Part shown: piece after piece, positions 34,901 through 45,966 of the stretch
Numbering within the stretch: position 1 is the first letter of the stretch
How the letters are laid out: every line of letters starts with the position of its first letter
Origin: Sarcomyxa edulis
Taxonomy: Eukaryota > Basidiomycota > Agaricomycetes > Agaricales > Mycenaceae
DNA length: 64,000 bases
NCBI GenBank assembly: GCA_009761415.1
Contig: QUOL01000007.1
Coordinates: 1,116,001-1,180,000 of the forward strand
Direction of reading: 5' to 3'
Program-made: the position numbers and the translations under genes
The notes under the pieces: model-generated
Databases searched by the model: none
What the model saw: the letters and a program-made list of their open reading frames with translations, nothing else
Told to the model about the DNA's origin: nothing

Positions 34901-35242
34901 CACAAGGGAAGACGCATGGGTAAAATGAGTGGCGAGACTTACGACTGATAGGAAAGATCGACCTATAGCGAGGAAAACCTTACTACCTGCGTCGTCAGGA
35001 TGAAGAAGAACGTGTGGCAGGGGGAATTGAGGCATATTATCTGGGACGGTAGGAGGATTAAGTGGAGCCGACTTGGGTGGCGGTATTGGTCTAATTTTCC
35101 TGGGCTGTGGTGTGGGTTCTGGAGACTGCCTGAGACGAGCTGAGGGTTTGATGACAGAATTTTGACGAATACGAGTGCCATACTGATGTTGAGCGGGAGG
35201 TGGTCGTGAGGGGTGAGGGATGGGGTTGATTATGGGGTCCAT
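31926..35242 (-). CDS. Transcription regulator: GDS1 winged helix plus APSES/KilA-N-like domain
   Basis: Four exons, about 1,040 residues, ATG 35242. A Pro-rich leader (MDPIINPIPHPSRPPP) precedes a GDS1-type winged helix at about residues 85-215. It reads VFLAIGRSFLSVDNRAMTI, KDLAEMTVRFGLVCQNVSAA, ITTYIRTHMHRCDIEQDHPL, LLRHVLSGTPSDDDLLPALH and RRGTTVWYLSRATGAPCPF. About 500 acidic, Ser-rich residues with sumoylation-like sites (VKQEP, IKLEP, IKQED) follow. Near residue 755 a domain begins ATQFEGISVYQMIFESSFFL, then RRIDTDFVHLTPI, VISGVWVPLVEAQAF and LLDIFLSDVLFERFPSALQD. This matches the APSES/KilA-N fold of MBP1/SWI4-type regulators in a divergent form. The C-terminus is basic (RRSKRVADAIAARTRPRSRR), likely a nuclear signal. 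Both domains are DNA-binding types; targets are unknown. Confidence 0.85.
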
Positions 35243-36624
35243 AATGAGATTACTGGTGAATTAGAGACTGGGGATGAGCCAGAGAATAAGATCGACCAGC
35301 GAGAGGAAGAGTAATTTTGAAAAGTGAGAATATTTTGAGGAAGGATGATGGTGGGTTGGGATTGAGAGAAAGAAGGGAAAGTGAGAGAAGGTGGGTTCTT
35401 TTCTGGGAGATCCATGAGATCGAATTTCGCAGTTCTAGCTTGGTAATTCCATTTACGCTTTCAGGGTCCGCATCAAAGAAATATCAATAAATATACCCCA
35501 ACGTCCACCGACGATCCCCAGACATCCCCTATCCAGCCGACGATGTTGCCAACGATGAGCAGACGATGTTGAGCAGCGAGCAAGACCACGTCCTCGTCGT
35601 TGTGCCCAACGTCCAGCTTTGAACGCCAAACTCCGGCACTCCAGGCCCCATCACCTAGGCAGGCAGTCTAATCTTATCCTGATGGCATCCCACCCTTAAG
35701 CTTCATCACAACCATTCACTCTCCATAACCAGAAAAACAAACGCATCAACAATGCAGTTCTCTCTCACACCATCACATTCCTTCCATACTCGGATCCCTG
35801 GGCTTCCCCTCTGAAAGTCAATGCACCGCCAATAATGCAACGTCAAAATCACCTGCGCCCTGCGCTTGTTCTCGGCATATTCCATCACCTTTGTTCCCAT
35901 GTCAGCGCCGAGTCTGGCTTCTTCTCTCGGATGCAACGATGTTCACTTCTCGCTTTATTAGGAGACGCTTAGTTCACGCCACGAGGCAGGTTCGTTGACG
36001 GGTGGCATGCAACTCGTTCGTCACTCCCACGTCTGACTCGGGATACACTAGTTCAATATCAGGGTGCCTCTTACATAGCTATAGTGCGATATCATCCACG
36101 AGCTCGAACAAGCCATGCATGTTGTCGCGTTATCGGGACCGGAGTGAAACGGGCTTCGGGGTGGCACATAAGAAAAAAAATGATCTAGTCCGGGATTTGC
36201 CTCGCGGCGGTCGTCCTTGTCACGCTGACGTCATACATACTCGCCATGCAAGGGCCATGTTCCCCGCACGCATAAGCAAGAATTAGAGTTGTATACGTGT
36301 CCGCAGCGAACGTTTGAACTTGAAATGATCTTGGATGTACTCAGGAGGCGCCGAGGCATGTATTGATGGCTAATCATGGGTCAGAATAGTTCGGCGCTGT
36401 GATGACCTCTCAATGAAGACAGTTATGGCGCCATGGCAAAGAGGAATTTCCAAAGAGATAACATAGCTCTATCACGATATGAGACCATATCGAATTAGAA
36501 CAGTGTTCGGCGTCAACGGGAACAATTAGAGGAAGAACAACAGGAGGGCTGAAACTGGACGACAATAGAAATGACGGCGATGCATTTTGGGACGATGAGG
36601 ACGACTTACTTGACTTGAAAACGA

Positions 36625-36666
36625 CCGGCGCTCATTCAAGCGCATCCGGCGCTCATTCAAACGCAT
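36625..36666. repeat. Two tandem 21-bp units
   Basis: CCGGCGCTCATTCAAGCGCAT (36625-36645) is followed directly by a copy with one G-to-A change (36646-36666). Confidence 0.9.
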
Positions 36667-38820
36667 GACAGCTAGAAGAATAGGAAATTCTTGAACGAAC
36701 GTCCTTCGAGGTAGAGTATTCTTGGTAGTGGCAGGAGCGATTCTTTTGTTGACGATGATCGGGCTTGAATGCCGTAATACTGAATTCGGAGCGTTGGACG
36801 TTCGTGGCCAGACGTCCTAGTTCGACGCCTTTGTGCGTCAAAACTTGAGCTCGAGCGCAAAACTTGATCACGAGGGCAGTGAAGAGCATGAGAACCGGTC
36901 TCCATTGTCGTAGATATTGTTATCGGCTTGTTTAGGATCCTGTAATTGTCGAATCAATAGTCTGACTGTCATATGACTCTCTGGAACCGGTAGTGTGTCC
37001 ACGGCGTATTCGGGCTCGGTCGTAGGCCATTACCTAGTGGAGAATTGTCTGGACCTATCCATCCTATCGCGGGAGGTTCAACGAGAGTAGCCAGGCGCCA
37101 CCGTCACGGTCAGGAGATAGCGATATACTCTTGATAACGAAATAAGCATACGGACGTCGACGTCGGTCATATCGTGACCGCGTTTGCAGGCCTGAGCTGT
37201 TGCCGGAGTGTCCAAAACATGGTGACAGGTCCACGAGTCTCCCAGAGACACCGAGTAAGGTTGTTGTCGGTAGAATCTCGGCGATTTCTGAAGTGTCGTC
37301 CATCGAAAGCGAAGAAAAATCGTTGAAGATGTCCTTGTATGGAGGGTCTGGAGTACCACGTCGCTGAGGAAAGCGGACACCGAAACTAGCAGCCGAAGTC
37401 GGGAAATCCGCTTTGCGTCGGGAAGACGCTGACTCGCTGGCGGAATCCAAGTGTTTATTGCGGGTCCTTGAGATGAAACTGTGGCATTCCAAGAGTCCAC
37501 AGGCCGAGTTTGGCTCTTGCTGGCGGCATGACGGGTCGTAATAACCCGTTCCGGAATCTCGAGTCCGAGTTGAATAATTGGGTCCTTGCCAACAAGTGGA
37601 ATTGAGACGCGGGTGATAACGCCCTAAAATGAGAGTCAGCCGTCCATAGAAATAAGTCGCGATCGTAGTAGAAAGTTCACAGGAAGTGAAAGAAAAGGAA
37701 GAGGACTGACAGTCACTGCTGTGACGGTGCAACCAAGGTGCAACGGATGTCGGCACGCTCAAAATTGTTTGCCCGGCCGCACTCCGGGACCGAGCTCGAA
37801 TCGAATCGCTCCTCACCGTCACGGCGTCACCTCAACCACAAACATCCTCTCAGCCTACTCACCTTGATTGTGTAGCCCCTCCTCCTCCTTCCTTCTCTGC
37901 TTGGTACCATATGTCTCTCCGTTCCCACCATTGATCAGCTCTAGCTCTCCATCTACCCAAAATCGATTTCCATTGGCCTGCGTCAAAATCTTTGGGTCAA
38001 CAATCAGAGAGATTCTGGGGTGTTCAGCACCCCCACTCCTCCAAATTTCTCTCAGTGGACCACCAGCAATATTCACCAGCCTCCTTGCCCTGGAAATTCC
38101 AAGGATGATCTGGAGGAGGTCGGTGCAAATTACTGATCGGTCTACTGACGGTAATTATGGAGTATGGATACATATACCTCTCTCTCTGCCAGAGTATACT
38201 GGTCATTTCCAGAGGCACTGTAGAGGAAACCTGGATATCTGGAGCTCTCTAGAGGATATCTGGAGATAATCCAAAGAGCTATTTCTAGCCATCAAATATT
38301 TCTTCCCATTAACCGCCACCGGTACGGCATTGCCGTACAAGCCGGTCAATCTGCATCAGGAAACTTCTGGAAACTCAGAAGTGAGTCTCTTCCTATTCAA
38401 TATACTGTTTTTGGTCATGTTGCTATCGGGCTTTGGAGCCCGATTGGCCGAAGAGCAATATTTGCAGCTGCTGCATACATGTATGCCTCATCCAAATTTT
38501 GTCTGTTCAAGGTCATCCAAGATACTCTCATGGAACTGTACAGGAACACCTGTACATGACCAGCAGTATTATCACTGTCCTGCAATATCTGCGAGCGCTG
38601 AGGATGTGTCTTCGCACAGCCGGCGCCGCGTGTTCGAGTTTATCGCGTTGCGAGCCTGCAACCAAAGCTAGATCGGACTCATTCCCGAATATTACTCTGT
38701 TGTGACTACGTCCGAAGGGGATTTAACATGTTTTCAACCAGAACGAGGTTCCATTGCCGATCGAGATGCCTCGGTGGTGGCGATGTCCGGCCGGTCACAG
38801 CACGTGCATGTTACGTCACA

Positions 38821-38880
38821 AAAGCGGTCCTCTTATACGGTCCTTTAAAGCGGTCCTTTAAAGCGGTCCTCTTATGTGGC
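38821..38880. repeat. Cluster of AAAGCGGTCC-type repeats
   Basis: Copies of AAAGCGGTCC start at 38821, 38847 and 38860, with a partial copy (ACGGTCCTTT) at 38837. Two copies continue as TCTTAT. Function unknown. Confidence 0.8.
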
Positions 38881-39411
38881 CCTATATCTCGGAGGATCCG
38901 AATATGCTGATGGGGCCCATCGTCATGCAGATACATAATAATATCCTTGCGGCCGTGCAATGAGGTGATTGGGAATAAATGTATCAAGTCCTCGACCGCG
39001 CGTGAGGTATACGGATATTCGGTGTTCGAACGTTGGTCGTAGCCCGTCCTTCTTCAAGACCCTGGGCCCTGATCATTCGAGAGAATCACCAGGAGAGAAT
39101 TGTATCCACATCGAGGTTTTTTCTCGTCCTTAGCTGTGATTGGAAGCCTGGCACCATGGTAGGGATCGGCAGATTTACGAGGAAATGGGAGATCACGAAA
39201 TCTGGTTCAGGATGTTTTGTTTTTGGTTCAAGGGTGTGCGGGAAGCTAACCTAATGCGGGGAATCCCGTCCGACCCAGGTCCCCGTTTTTTTTTCTCAAC
39301 TTCTCAGGAATTCGTCGCCTATAAAACACGAAGATATACGAATCCTCTCCTTCCTCCTTACCACCAAGTACTCGTCATCTCTCTACATTGTCACCGTCGA
39401 GTCTGCTGAAA

Positions 39412-39874
39412 ATGAAAGACCTCGAGGCTCGTATTCCGACTTTTACAACCGCTGTTCTTCGAGCTGGGTGGATGCGTCGTCGTCGCTATTGGCACCCGTA
39501 CTCTCGCACTCGTGCAGCCGTCCTTGATGGCCCCTCTAGGGTAAGTACCTCTGTCTACACCTACGACTCAAGTGTTCACATCCTTTCATCTTTTCATCGC
39601 CTTATCCAGACCATTACCGAAGAGGAGCGCGTCTCCATTGGCCTCCGTAGACTCTTAGAAAATGACGCAGAGCTAGACCCCCGCTCAATGTCACGACTCT
39701 CTGCCTTGGTCGTTGTAAGCCGGCATATTATAGATTGCAAACGTGATACTTAGACATATGCCACTTCAAAAGGATCTAGCTTTCCTTGTACGCCGTACGC
39801 GTGCCATGCAACGCAATCGTGTCCAAAGAGATACCAGCCCCGTAGCCATCTCTGAAGAAGGGGGGGAGGACTAG
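39412..39874 (+). CDS. Small basic protein of unknown function
   Basis: Three exons, about 111 residues. ATG 39412 starts MKDLEARIPTFTTAVLRAGW, then MRRRRYWHPYSRTRAAVLDG. The second exon reads TITEEERVSIGLRRLLENDA and LDPRSMSRLSALVV. The third, joined at an AAAG acceptor that keeps phase, reads DLAFLVRRTRAMQRNRVQRD and ends AISEEGGED. It is strongly basic in the first third and acidic at the end. No family is recognised and there is no signal peptide or membrane helix. A TATA-like TATAAAA at about 39321 and a CT-rich leader just before the ATG support a real promoter. Convergent with NCE101, 60 bp apart. Confidence 0.55.
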
Positions 39875-39934
39875 GCACCAAAAGGAACTTCAGGTCGAGT
39901 TCGGTAAATGAATCGTAATTACAGATATCCAATC

Positions 39935-40212
39935 TCAGATTTTCGTTATTTCATTTTCGACTGTAAATTCCTCCTCTGCACGCAACCTCTCCAAGTCCTT
40001 CTCTAAGCGCCATTTAGTCCACTTCCACCTCATAAGTTCTGTCAACCTCTGATCTGGAGCCATAGCAGTTCGAGGGTTTGTTTCGTAAAGATGATACGCC
40101 AAAAGTCCCGTGAAGACACCCAAGATTGGGTCGAGAGCTCTAAAGGAACAAAAATAAGTCCCTGAACGTCCATGAAAGGCTGGACTGACTTGGAGAGTAA
40201 TACGGGTGGCAT
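39935..40212 (-). CDS. NCE101: NCE101-type small membrane protein (non-classical export)
   Basis: Two exons, about 77 residues. ATG 40212 gives MPPVLLSK. After a 60-nt intron come ALDPILGVFTGLLAYHLYET, then NPRTAMAPDQRLTELMRWKW, and a charged tail ending VENEITKI. The PILGVFTGLLAYHL helix followed by ETNPRTA and the RWKW region is characteristic of the fungal NCE101 family, linked in yeast to leaderless protein secretion. A single short hydrophobic helix at the N-terminus is the only membrane segment. Divergent from NAA25, with 243 bp between the start codons. Confidence 0.9.
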
Positions 40213-40455
40213 CGGTTTGACGATTGTATGAGTATGTACGATGTCTGGTAGGTCGTTGAAGGGAGAGTCTTGACCCCGACCCGATATGGGGAAGATGGAG
40301 ATGACCGGAAGCACGGACGCGGAACGCCAATCTCAAATTTTCTCCGGACTGCTCAGTGCCCACAGCTGTAAGTACAACTCAGCTGCAGGTTCATCCATCC
40401 TCTCTTCTTCAATACTTTCTCATTATCAGAGTACTGTTTCTCGTGCATTGGCTAG
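40213..40455. promoter_or_regulatory. Divergent promoter interval NCE101 / NAA25
   Basis: 243 bp between the start codons of NCE101 (minus) and NAA25 (plus). The NAA25 side includes what looks like an intron-bearing or long leader. A bidirectional promoter is inferred from position. Confidence 0.4.
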
Positions 40456-43400
40456 ATGTCCGCTGCTCTTGACCGTCAAATACGCCCCATCTACGGTCAG
40501 TCACCTCATCACGTTCCACCGTTTCCTTTATTCAAATTTCATTATTAGATGCCCTTGATACTGGGTCCAATAAGTCTGCCATAGTCTCATGCAACAAACT
40601 GCTCAAGAAGCATCCCAAAAGCGATTTGGTCAAAGTACGCCGTTTGATACAATACCAGATACCTACCTGACGTCCCCCAGGCCTTGAAAGCTCTCGCGCT
40701 TGTTCGATCACAAAAGGTGGAAGAATCTCTCGTCTTGTGCGACGAGGTACTTCTGTCAAAGCCCACAGACGATGCTGTCTTGACAGCCATGATGCACGTT
40801 CTACGGGGCCTTGGCCGACGTGCGTTGATCATTTCATTGCGTTAGGCTCCGCAGGCTGAAGAGGACATGCTTTCTAGACATGGACATGGTTACTATGTTC
40901 GAAGATGCGTACAAGCAGCAGCCGACAAACGAGGAGCTTGGAGCTCAGACCTTCTTTGCCAATGTTCGCGCTGGAAATTGGAAATCGGCACAGCAGGTCA
41001 GCTTCCTTTCTCCAGACAGTTCCTTTCGCACTCTTGTGGCTTCGGTCTATTCTAACCTACTTCCTCGCCCAGATTTCTACCAAAATGTTCAAACAGTTCC
41101 AAGAAGATCGTTACTTGTACTGGAGTGTGATGAGTTCGGTCCTTCAGGTTCGTTGCCTCACGTTGACACGTCGACTTAACATCCAACATAAATAATTCCA
41201 CAAGGCAAATGACCAAGCAACACCTCCTGCAATGCACGACCTGCTCTACAAGCTTGCCCATCGACTTGTTACATCTTCACCAACTCCATCGTATGTCAAT
41301 GCAGATCGATTCTATCTTCACCTCACGATACTTCGCGAGCTAGGGTACATCGATGATGCCCATAAGCTACTGGACAGTGATGTGGGCAGGAACATATGCG
41401 AGACCAGTCTGGTCTGCGCTGAGATTCGGCGCGAAATCTTTCGTTTGAAAGGGCTGTACAAGGAAGAAGGAGAGCAAGCGGAACGTAGGATCGTTGACAA
41501 AAAGTAAGGGTCGTCTTTCTGATCTGTTGCATCAACATCATTTATCTCAAACCTCAACAGAGATCGGAACTGGCTTGAATTCCTTTCTGTCATTGACGCA
41601 ACTTTCTCGCACGTCAATCCTCCCTCCGAGGCTGATGAGTCTACGAAGGCTGAATGTTCCGCCCATGTGGCCAAAACTCGGGAACTGTTCAGTCGTTTAG
41701 TGGAAGTGGACGGGAAAAAAGATCGATCCGCATTGCTGGCATTGCTAGAGGTCGAAAAGCGGGCCAGAGCCAGTGGCCTATCAACAGGTATGACTACGAT
41801 ATATATTATGTTCCTTTCCGCAACTGACATGAATACAGACTACACTCTAATGGTCGAGTTGATGAAACAGTATTTCGAAAAAACAGGCGATAAAGCATGC
41901 TGCTTCGAAGACCTGAAACCTTACCTAGACCTGGACAACGACTCCCTCATTCAATGGACAACTTTCTTAGAATCACTCACAATCTCCCCAGTCAGTATGC
42001 CGCTTTGTAGTTCGACATAAGCTGATATCTCCCAACAGAAAACACCTAACGATCTCCGACGTTTGATGAACGTTCATAAAATGTTACGCTATAATCTCAC
42101 AACACCCCAACTGACGGTGGAACTTGAATCGGCCCGGGCAGACTTGTACATCAAGGAATATCTAGAGAACCTCAAATTCGGAGCCGATTTCCCAGTCACA
42201 GAACTACAGCCCGCGGATGATCTTGCTATTTTAGCGGGAGTAGTCCTCGTCAACCTATGGAAGATAAGCGGCGAAGAGAAATACCTATACAATGCTGTTA
42301 CCTTCCTAGAGTTTGCGATGGCAAAAAGTCAACAATCGTTCCAGATGCGACTACTGCTCATTCGGATATATCGTTTACTGGGTAGGCCCTTCATCATGCC
42401 TTGGCTTGATAATGAATGTATCTTAAGGTCTACTGATTTTTATAGGTGCGCCCTCACTTGCGTTGGAGCATTATCGCTTCATGAACGTGAAGCAGGTCCA
42501 GAATGACACTCTTTCTCATCTTGTCCTTTCTCGGGCAACCACATTCTCTCTCGCTGCCAATGGCGATTTGACATACGCTTCAGAGTGCATGGAATCGAGT
42601 CAAATATATCTCAGCAATTCTCAAGAGGTAAGCCTTGTCATTTTGTTCTCTCATCTCCAACGCTGATACAAGTTCAGACCGCCGACTTTGTTGTCCGAGC
42701 GTTCACCTCCGAAAAGTATTCTCAGGTATGTCAAAGAGCCCACCACTATATTTCACGCCTTTAATGGTTCCTACTCTAGATACCTGAATTTATTGCGTTT
42801 GAAGACCGGTTAGATAATTCCCTGCAACGCGATACTGTGAAAATGGAACACGTTCGAATGCGATTCGGCCACGAACTTATGACTACCGACATGGTGGATA
42901 TGGAACTCATTGAATTGAAATTCATCTTTGACCGCTGTGAGTGCCCCTGATGGTCCTTATCTGTATTATATACCTACGAATGCTGATCATCCTGAACAGA
43001 CCACCACGACAACCGCGATTTTGACATAATTCCTAATTACAGCCCACGCAACGAGCCGTCGTCTAATGAACAGACCCTTCTGTTCGGGAAGTCCGAAGGG
43101 GTAAACAGAATTACTTTGGTTTGCTATATCAAACGTTAACGCGGATTGACTTTTCAGCTAGGTTGGCTATGGGTTTTCTTGAAGACATACATCCGAGCTC
43201 TGCAACAAGCAAGCGACCTTGACGATACTGTCGAAGAAAAACTCCTGATCGGAGATCGGCCGAAGCAAAGCAGCAATCCCGAAAACAAATTGCCTCTAAG
43301 AGAACGGTTACTGAAAAGGAACGAGGACGATCTCAGACAGGTATGTCCATGCGTCGGATCAGCGTTGAGCTCAATTGACCAGCAATATTCATAGCTAACT

Positions 43401-44301
43401 CCAGACGAAATACGTTTCGTAGACTATGCTGCAGCCCTTGCGGACTGGTTGGAACCCTATCATGATCATATTCGGCCTTCACCTGCTACAGTCTTAGCAG
43501 AGGCAGCTAGACAGACCGAACTCAAAACTGGACATCCCTTAAAGGGAGTGGAAGTTCCTCCATTGAACGGAACATCTGCGAATGGTAATGGTAAGAAAGA
43601 CGAGGAGTTCCCTCCCCTAAAGGACGCGCCTGAACTTGTCGTACGATTCTTCGATGGTACGCGTACCATTGTCAATCTCCTCGTGTTCATGCTCCTAATT
43701 CTGGATTGTTGTGGTAGACATGAAAGAGCGTTTCAAAGTCGTACAACATCAAAGTTCACCTTCGGAAGCACTTCATGTAGCGGCTCTAATGCAAGAGGTT
43801 TGTCTCTATATCAGCATGACGTGGATTCTCTCTGACTGGAATTCACAGGGATTCATTATGTTTATCATCGAGACCATGCGATACAAGAGTGCCTCTGTGG
43901 TGAAAATATATAAACTCAATGCCGTGAGTACGGCAGCCAGCGAAGCAACTCTGGTCTCACGTCTCAACTCTTCACAGCTGGTGCAGACCATAAAAGGTGT
44001 TCGATCGAATGCAATAGCTGCATTGCGCGAAGTATCGGCGGAATTGATCAAGGCCAGTGAGCAAGAGGCCACTGCTGACCGCCGTCAGGCTTTCACCAGT
44101 GCTTGTGTGCATATACCGACCCCGGCGGTGAGACCATTTGCTCAGGTCTAGCTTATTATCTCACTCATCGTTCCTATTTTGCAGATCGATCCTGAAATTG
44201 TTGTACTGGGAGTTGCCAAAAGAGTCACCGAGGCTCGTAAGAAAGTTCTCGATGGGGTGGGTAAGGGTATGGCCCGAGTGTGCTCGACGTATGCCCATTG
44301 A
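40456..44301 (+). CDS. NAA25: NatB N-terminal acetyltransferase auxiliary subunit (NAA25/MDM20)
   Basis: Non-catalytic TPR-rich subunit of NatB that anchors NAA20 to ribosomes for acetylation of Met-Asp/Glu/Asn/Gln N-termini. In yeast it is needed for actin cables and mitochondrial inheritance. I chose ATG 40456 because MSAALDRQIRPIY splices directly to DALDTGSNKSAIVSCNKLLK and KHPKSDLVKALKALALVRSQ, which matches the family N-terminus. An upstream ATG at 40301 is in another frame after splicing. Helical repeats continue (CDEVLLSKPTDDAVLTAMMH, NEELGAQTFFANVRAGNWKS, FYLHLTILRELGYIDDAHKL, AGVVLVNLWKISGEEKYLYN, FQMRLLLIRIYRLLGAPSLA). The C-terminus includes KDAPELVVRFFDDMKERFKV and ends GMARVCSTYAH. 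About 15 exons; length about 960 residues, normal for the family. Confidence 0.95.
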
Positions 44302-44542
44302 GCGCTTCGGTAGATACGTTATTGAACCCTTTCGAGTTACCAGTCACGATATATGAACATGTTTACAAGCTACCAGTTTTACGTGAGAGGAGACTGAGTT
44401 TGAGGCCACGAGGTGGCGCTGTCCTGTTGTGTGGACTAGTTTGTCCATCGCGTCGCGTTCATTTCGTTTTTACAATCCTTTCTTCCTGACACCAACTTGT
44501 CTGCCACCCAACGCATTTTTGACACTACTCTTCAGCCGATTC

Positions 44543-44548
44543 ACGCGT
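44543..44548 (+). promoter_or_regulatory. MCB-like element ACGCGT next to the first RPA2 start
   Basis: ACGCGT is the MluI cell-cycle box bound by MBF in yeasts, and replication genes are its classical targets. This copy ends two bases before the RPA2 ATG, so it lies in the leader or core promoter. The hexamer appears about as often in the window as chance predicts, so support is weak. Confidence 0.3.
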
Positions 44549-44550
44549 CA

Positions 44551-45716
44551 ATGAGTCAATGTATGCCCATTCTTTGAGACTGGATACGTTACACGATCTG
44601 ATGGCATGACCTAGCCAACAATTATTACCAAACTCAAGGCCAGGGAGGAGGCGGATATATCCAAGGTTCTCCGTCTGGTAGTCTCGGCACTCCAGGAGGT
44701 ACCCGGGTACGTTTATACCTGTTCTATCAGAGAGTTGAACACTCATTTCGGGTTGTAGAATAACGACGATTCGCATTCTCTACGACCTGTGACTGTCGGC
44801 CAACTGCTTAGAGCCAAGCAAGCCCATACGGACGCGGAATGGACAATAGAAGATGTGCAGATCAACCATGTTCGTATTGCATTTGTGCTTGTGCAAGGCA
44901 ATCGCTGATCGCAATATCCCAGGTGACTGTGGTTGGCCAAGCTGTCTCGATACAAAAGCAGACCACTAACTCTGTTTATACTATTGACGATGGAAGTGGG
45001 CGTATAGAAGCGCGTTTCTGGGCAGACACAGGGTCTGAGGAAGACGGTGAAAATGGCGGACCATGGGGTGTCATCGAGTGCGTCCAAGTTGCATCATCCA
45101 TCGTAAACTAATAACTCATTGACCTCAGAGAAAACGCGTACGTGCGCGTCACGGGAATTCTAAAGACATTCGGGAACAAACGATACATCAATGCACTTCA
45201 TATTCGCGCCGCAAAAGACCCTCATGAACTATATTTCCATCTGTTGGAAGCCATGACTGTCAACTTGATCTTTGAGCGAGGCCCAGTCAGTGGCTATCCT
45301 TTATTTGTCTTCGGATTCTGATTCTGAGATACTGATATTCCAGCCTCCTGGTCCTGGGCAAGAACAAACACAGCAAGAACATGGACAACAGTCTAACAAT
45401 GTTACCTCAGCTTATACTGCCCCTACCCATACGACGAGCACAGTCGACGAATATGCTCACCTCCCTGCTATCGAACGTTCTATAGTCAACTTCATCATGA
45501 ATTACACACCGCAAGACGATGATGGTGTTCACGTAAAATTCATTGCTATAAGCCTCAAGAACGTGGCAGACGCAACGTCAATCAGGTATGCAAGCACCAC
45601 TAGTCTTGAGAGACCAGACCTGATTTTGTGGTTATAGTACGGCTCTTGACAGACTTATGGATGACGGCTATGTGTTTAGCACCATAGATGAGTCTCATTT
45701 CAAGCTTTCCCGTTGA
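44551..45716 (+). CDS. RFA2: Replication protein A 32 kDa subunit
   Basis: Middle subunit of the heterotrimeric single-strand DNA-binding complex RPA, used in replication, repair and checkpoint signalling. ATG 44551 gives MSQ; the next exon gives SNNYYQTQGQGGGGYIQGSP, the Gly/Ser-rich phosphorylated N-terminus. After two introns come SLRPVTVGQLLRAKQAHTDA and INHVTVVGQAVSIQKQTTNS. VYTIDDGSGRIEARFWADTG is the OB-fold core. YVRVTGILKTFGNKRYINAL follows, then a linker of about 50 residues rich in Gln/Thr. The C-terminal winged helix is LPAIERSIVNFIMNYTPQDD and ALDRLMDDGYVFSTIDESHF, ending KLSR. Domain order and length (about 270 residues) are normal. A second RPA2-type gene follows 250 bp downstream on the same strand. 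Confidence 0.95.
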
Positions 45717-45828
45717 GGACTCAGCTGGGTCTTTTACTTTGTGACATGTGTACGAATATTATCTATATGTCAGTACTGCTACTTGAGGTCTGTCGCCCAA
45801 AAAATCTATTCCGGGGCTTTGAATTTGG

Positions 45829-45834
45829 ACGCGT
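45829..45834 (+). promoter_or_regulatory. MCB-like element ACGCGT upstream of the second RPA2-type gene
   Basis: Lies in the 250-bp gap between the two RPA2-type genes, 133 bp before the second start codon. Same caveat as for the copy at 44543: the hexamer is not enriched across the window. Confidence 0.3.
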
Positions 45835-45966
45835 GAAGTTGTCAGGCCTGTCAGGCTTCTCAACCTTGTGGCTGCGAGAATCAACGCTCGTCAAGCGCTC
45901 CAGTCTGTTCTACATCTCCATAACCTTGCTTGTCAAAATCTTGATTGTATCGCATACCTAGTCCAA

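Larger units (their letters stand above)
35243..39411. other. Gene-poor 4.2 kb region
   Basis: The longest stretch without a supportable gene. A minus-strand frame of 252 codons (37064-37822) lacks an ATG and similarity. An open frame at 37855-38076 (minus) ends at a good donor but has no clear partners. Small repeats and hairpins are present: a 21-bp direct pair (36625-36666), a GGTCCTTT-type cluster (38821-38880), a 7-bp-arm palindrome around 38323-38337 and an 8-bp-arm hairpin at 38425-38444. It could be decayed mobile DNA, but no transposase or reverse transcriptase motif is visible. Confidence 0.45.

Noticed and set aside
37064..37822. Minus-strand open frame of 252 codons in the gene-poor region
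   Set aside because: It opens at GTG, has no ATG near its start, shows Arg/Ser-rich composition typical of chance frames, and its alternative frame is equally open. No domain or convincing exon partner was found.
38290..38580. Plus-strand stretch reading VQAGQSASGNFWKLR, resembling the tubulin N-terminus
   Set aside because: The likeness covers about 12 residues only; upstream and downstream residues in the same frame do not continue as tubulin. Taken as coincidence.
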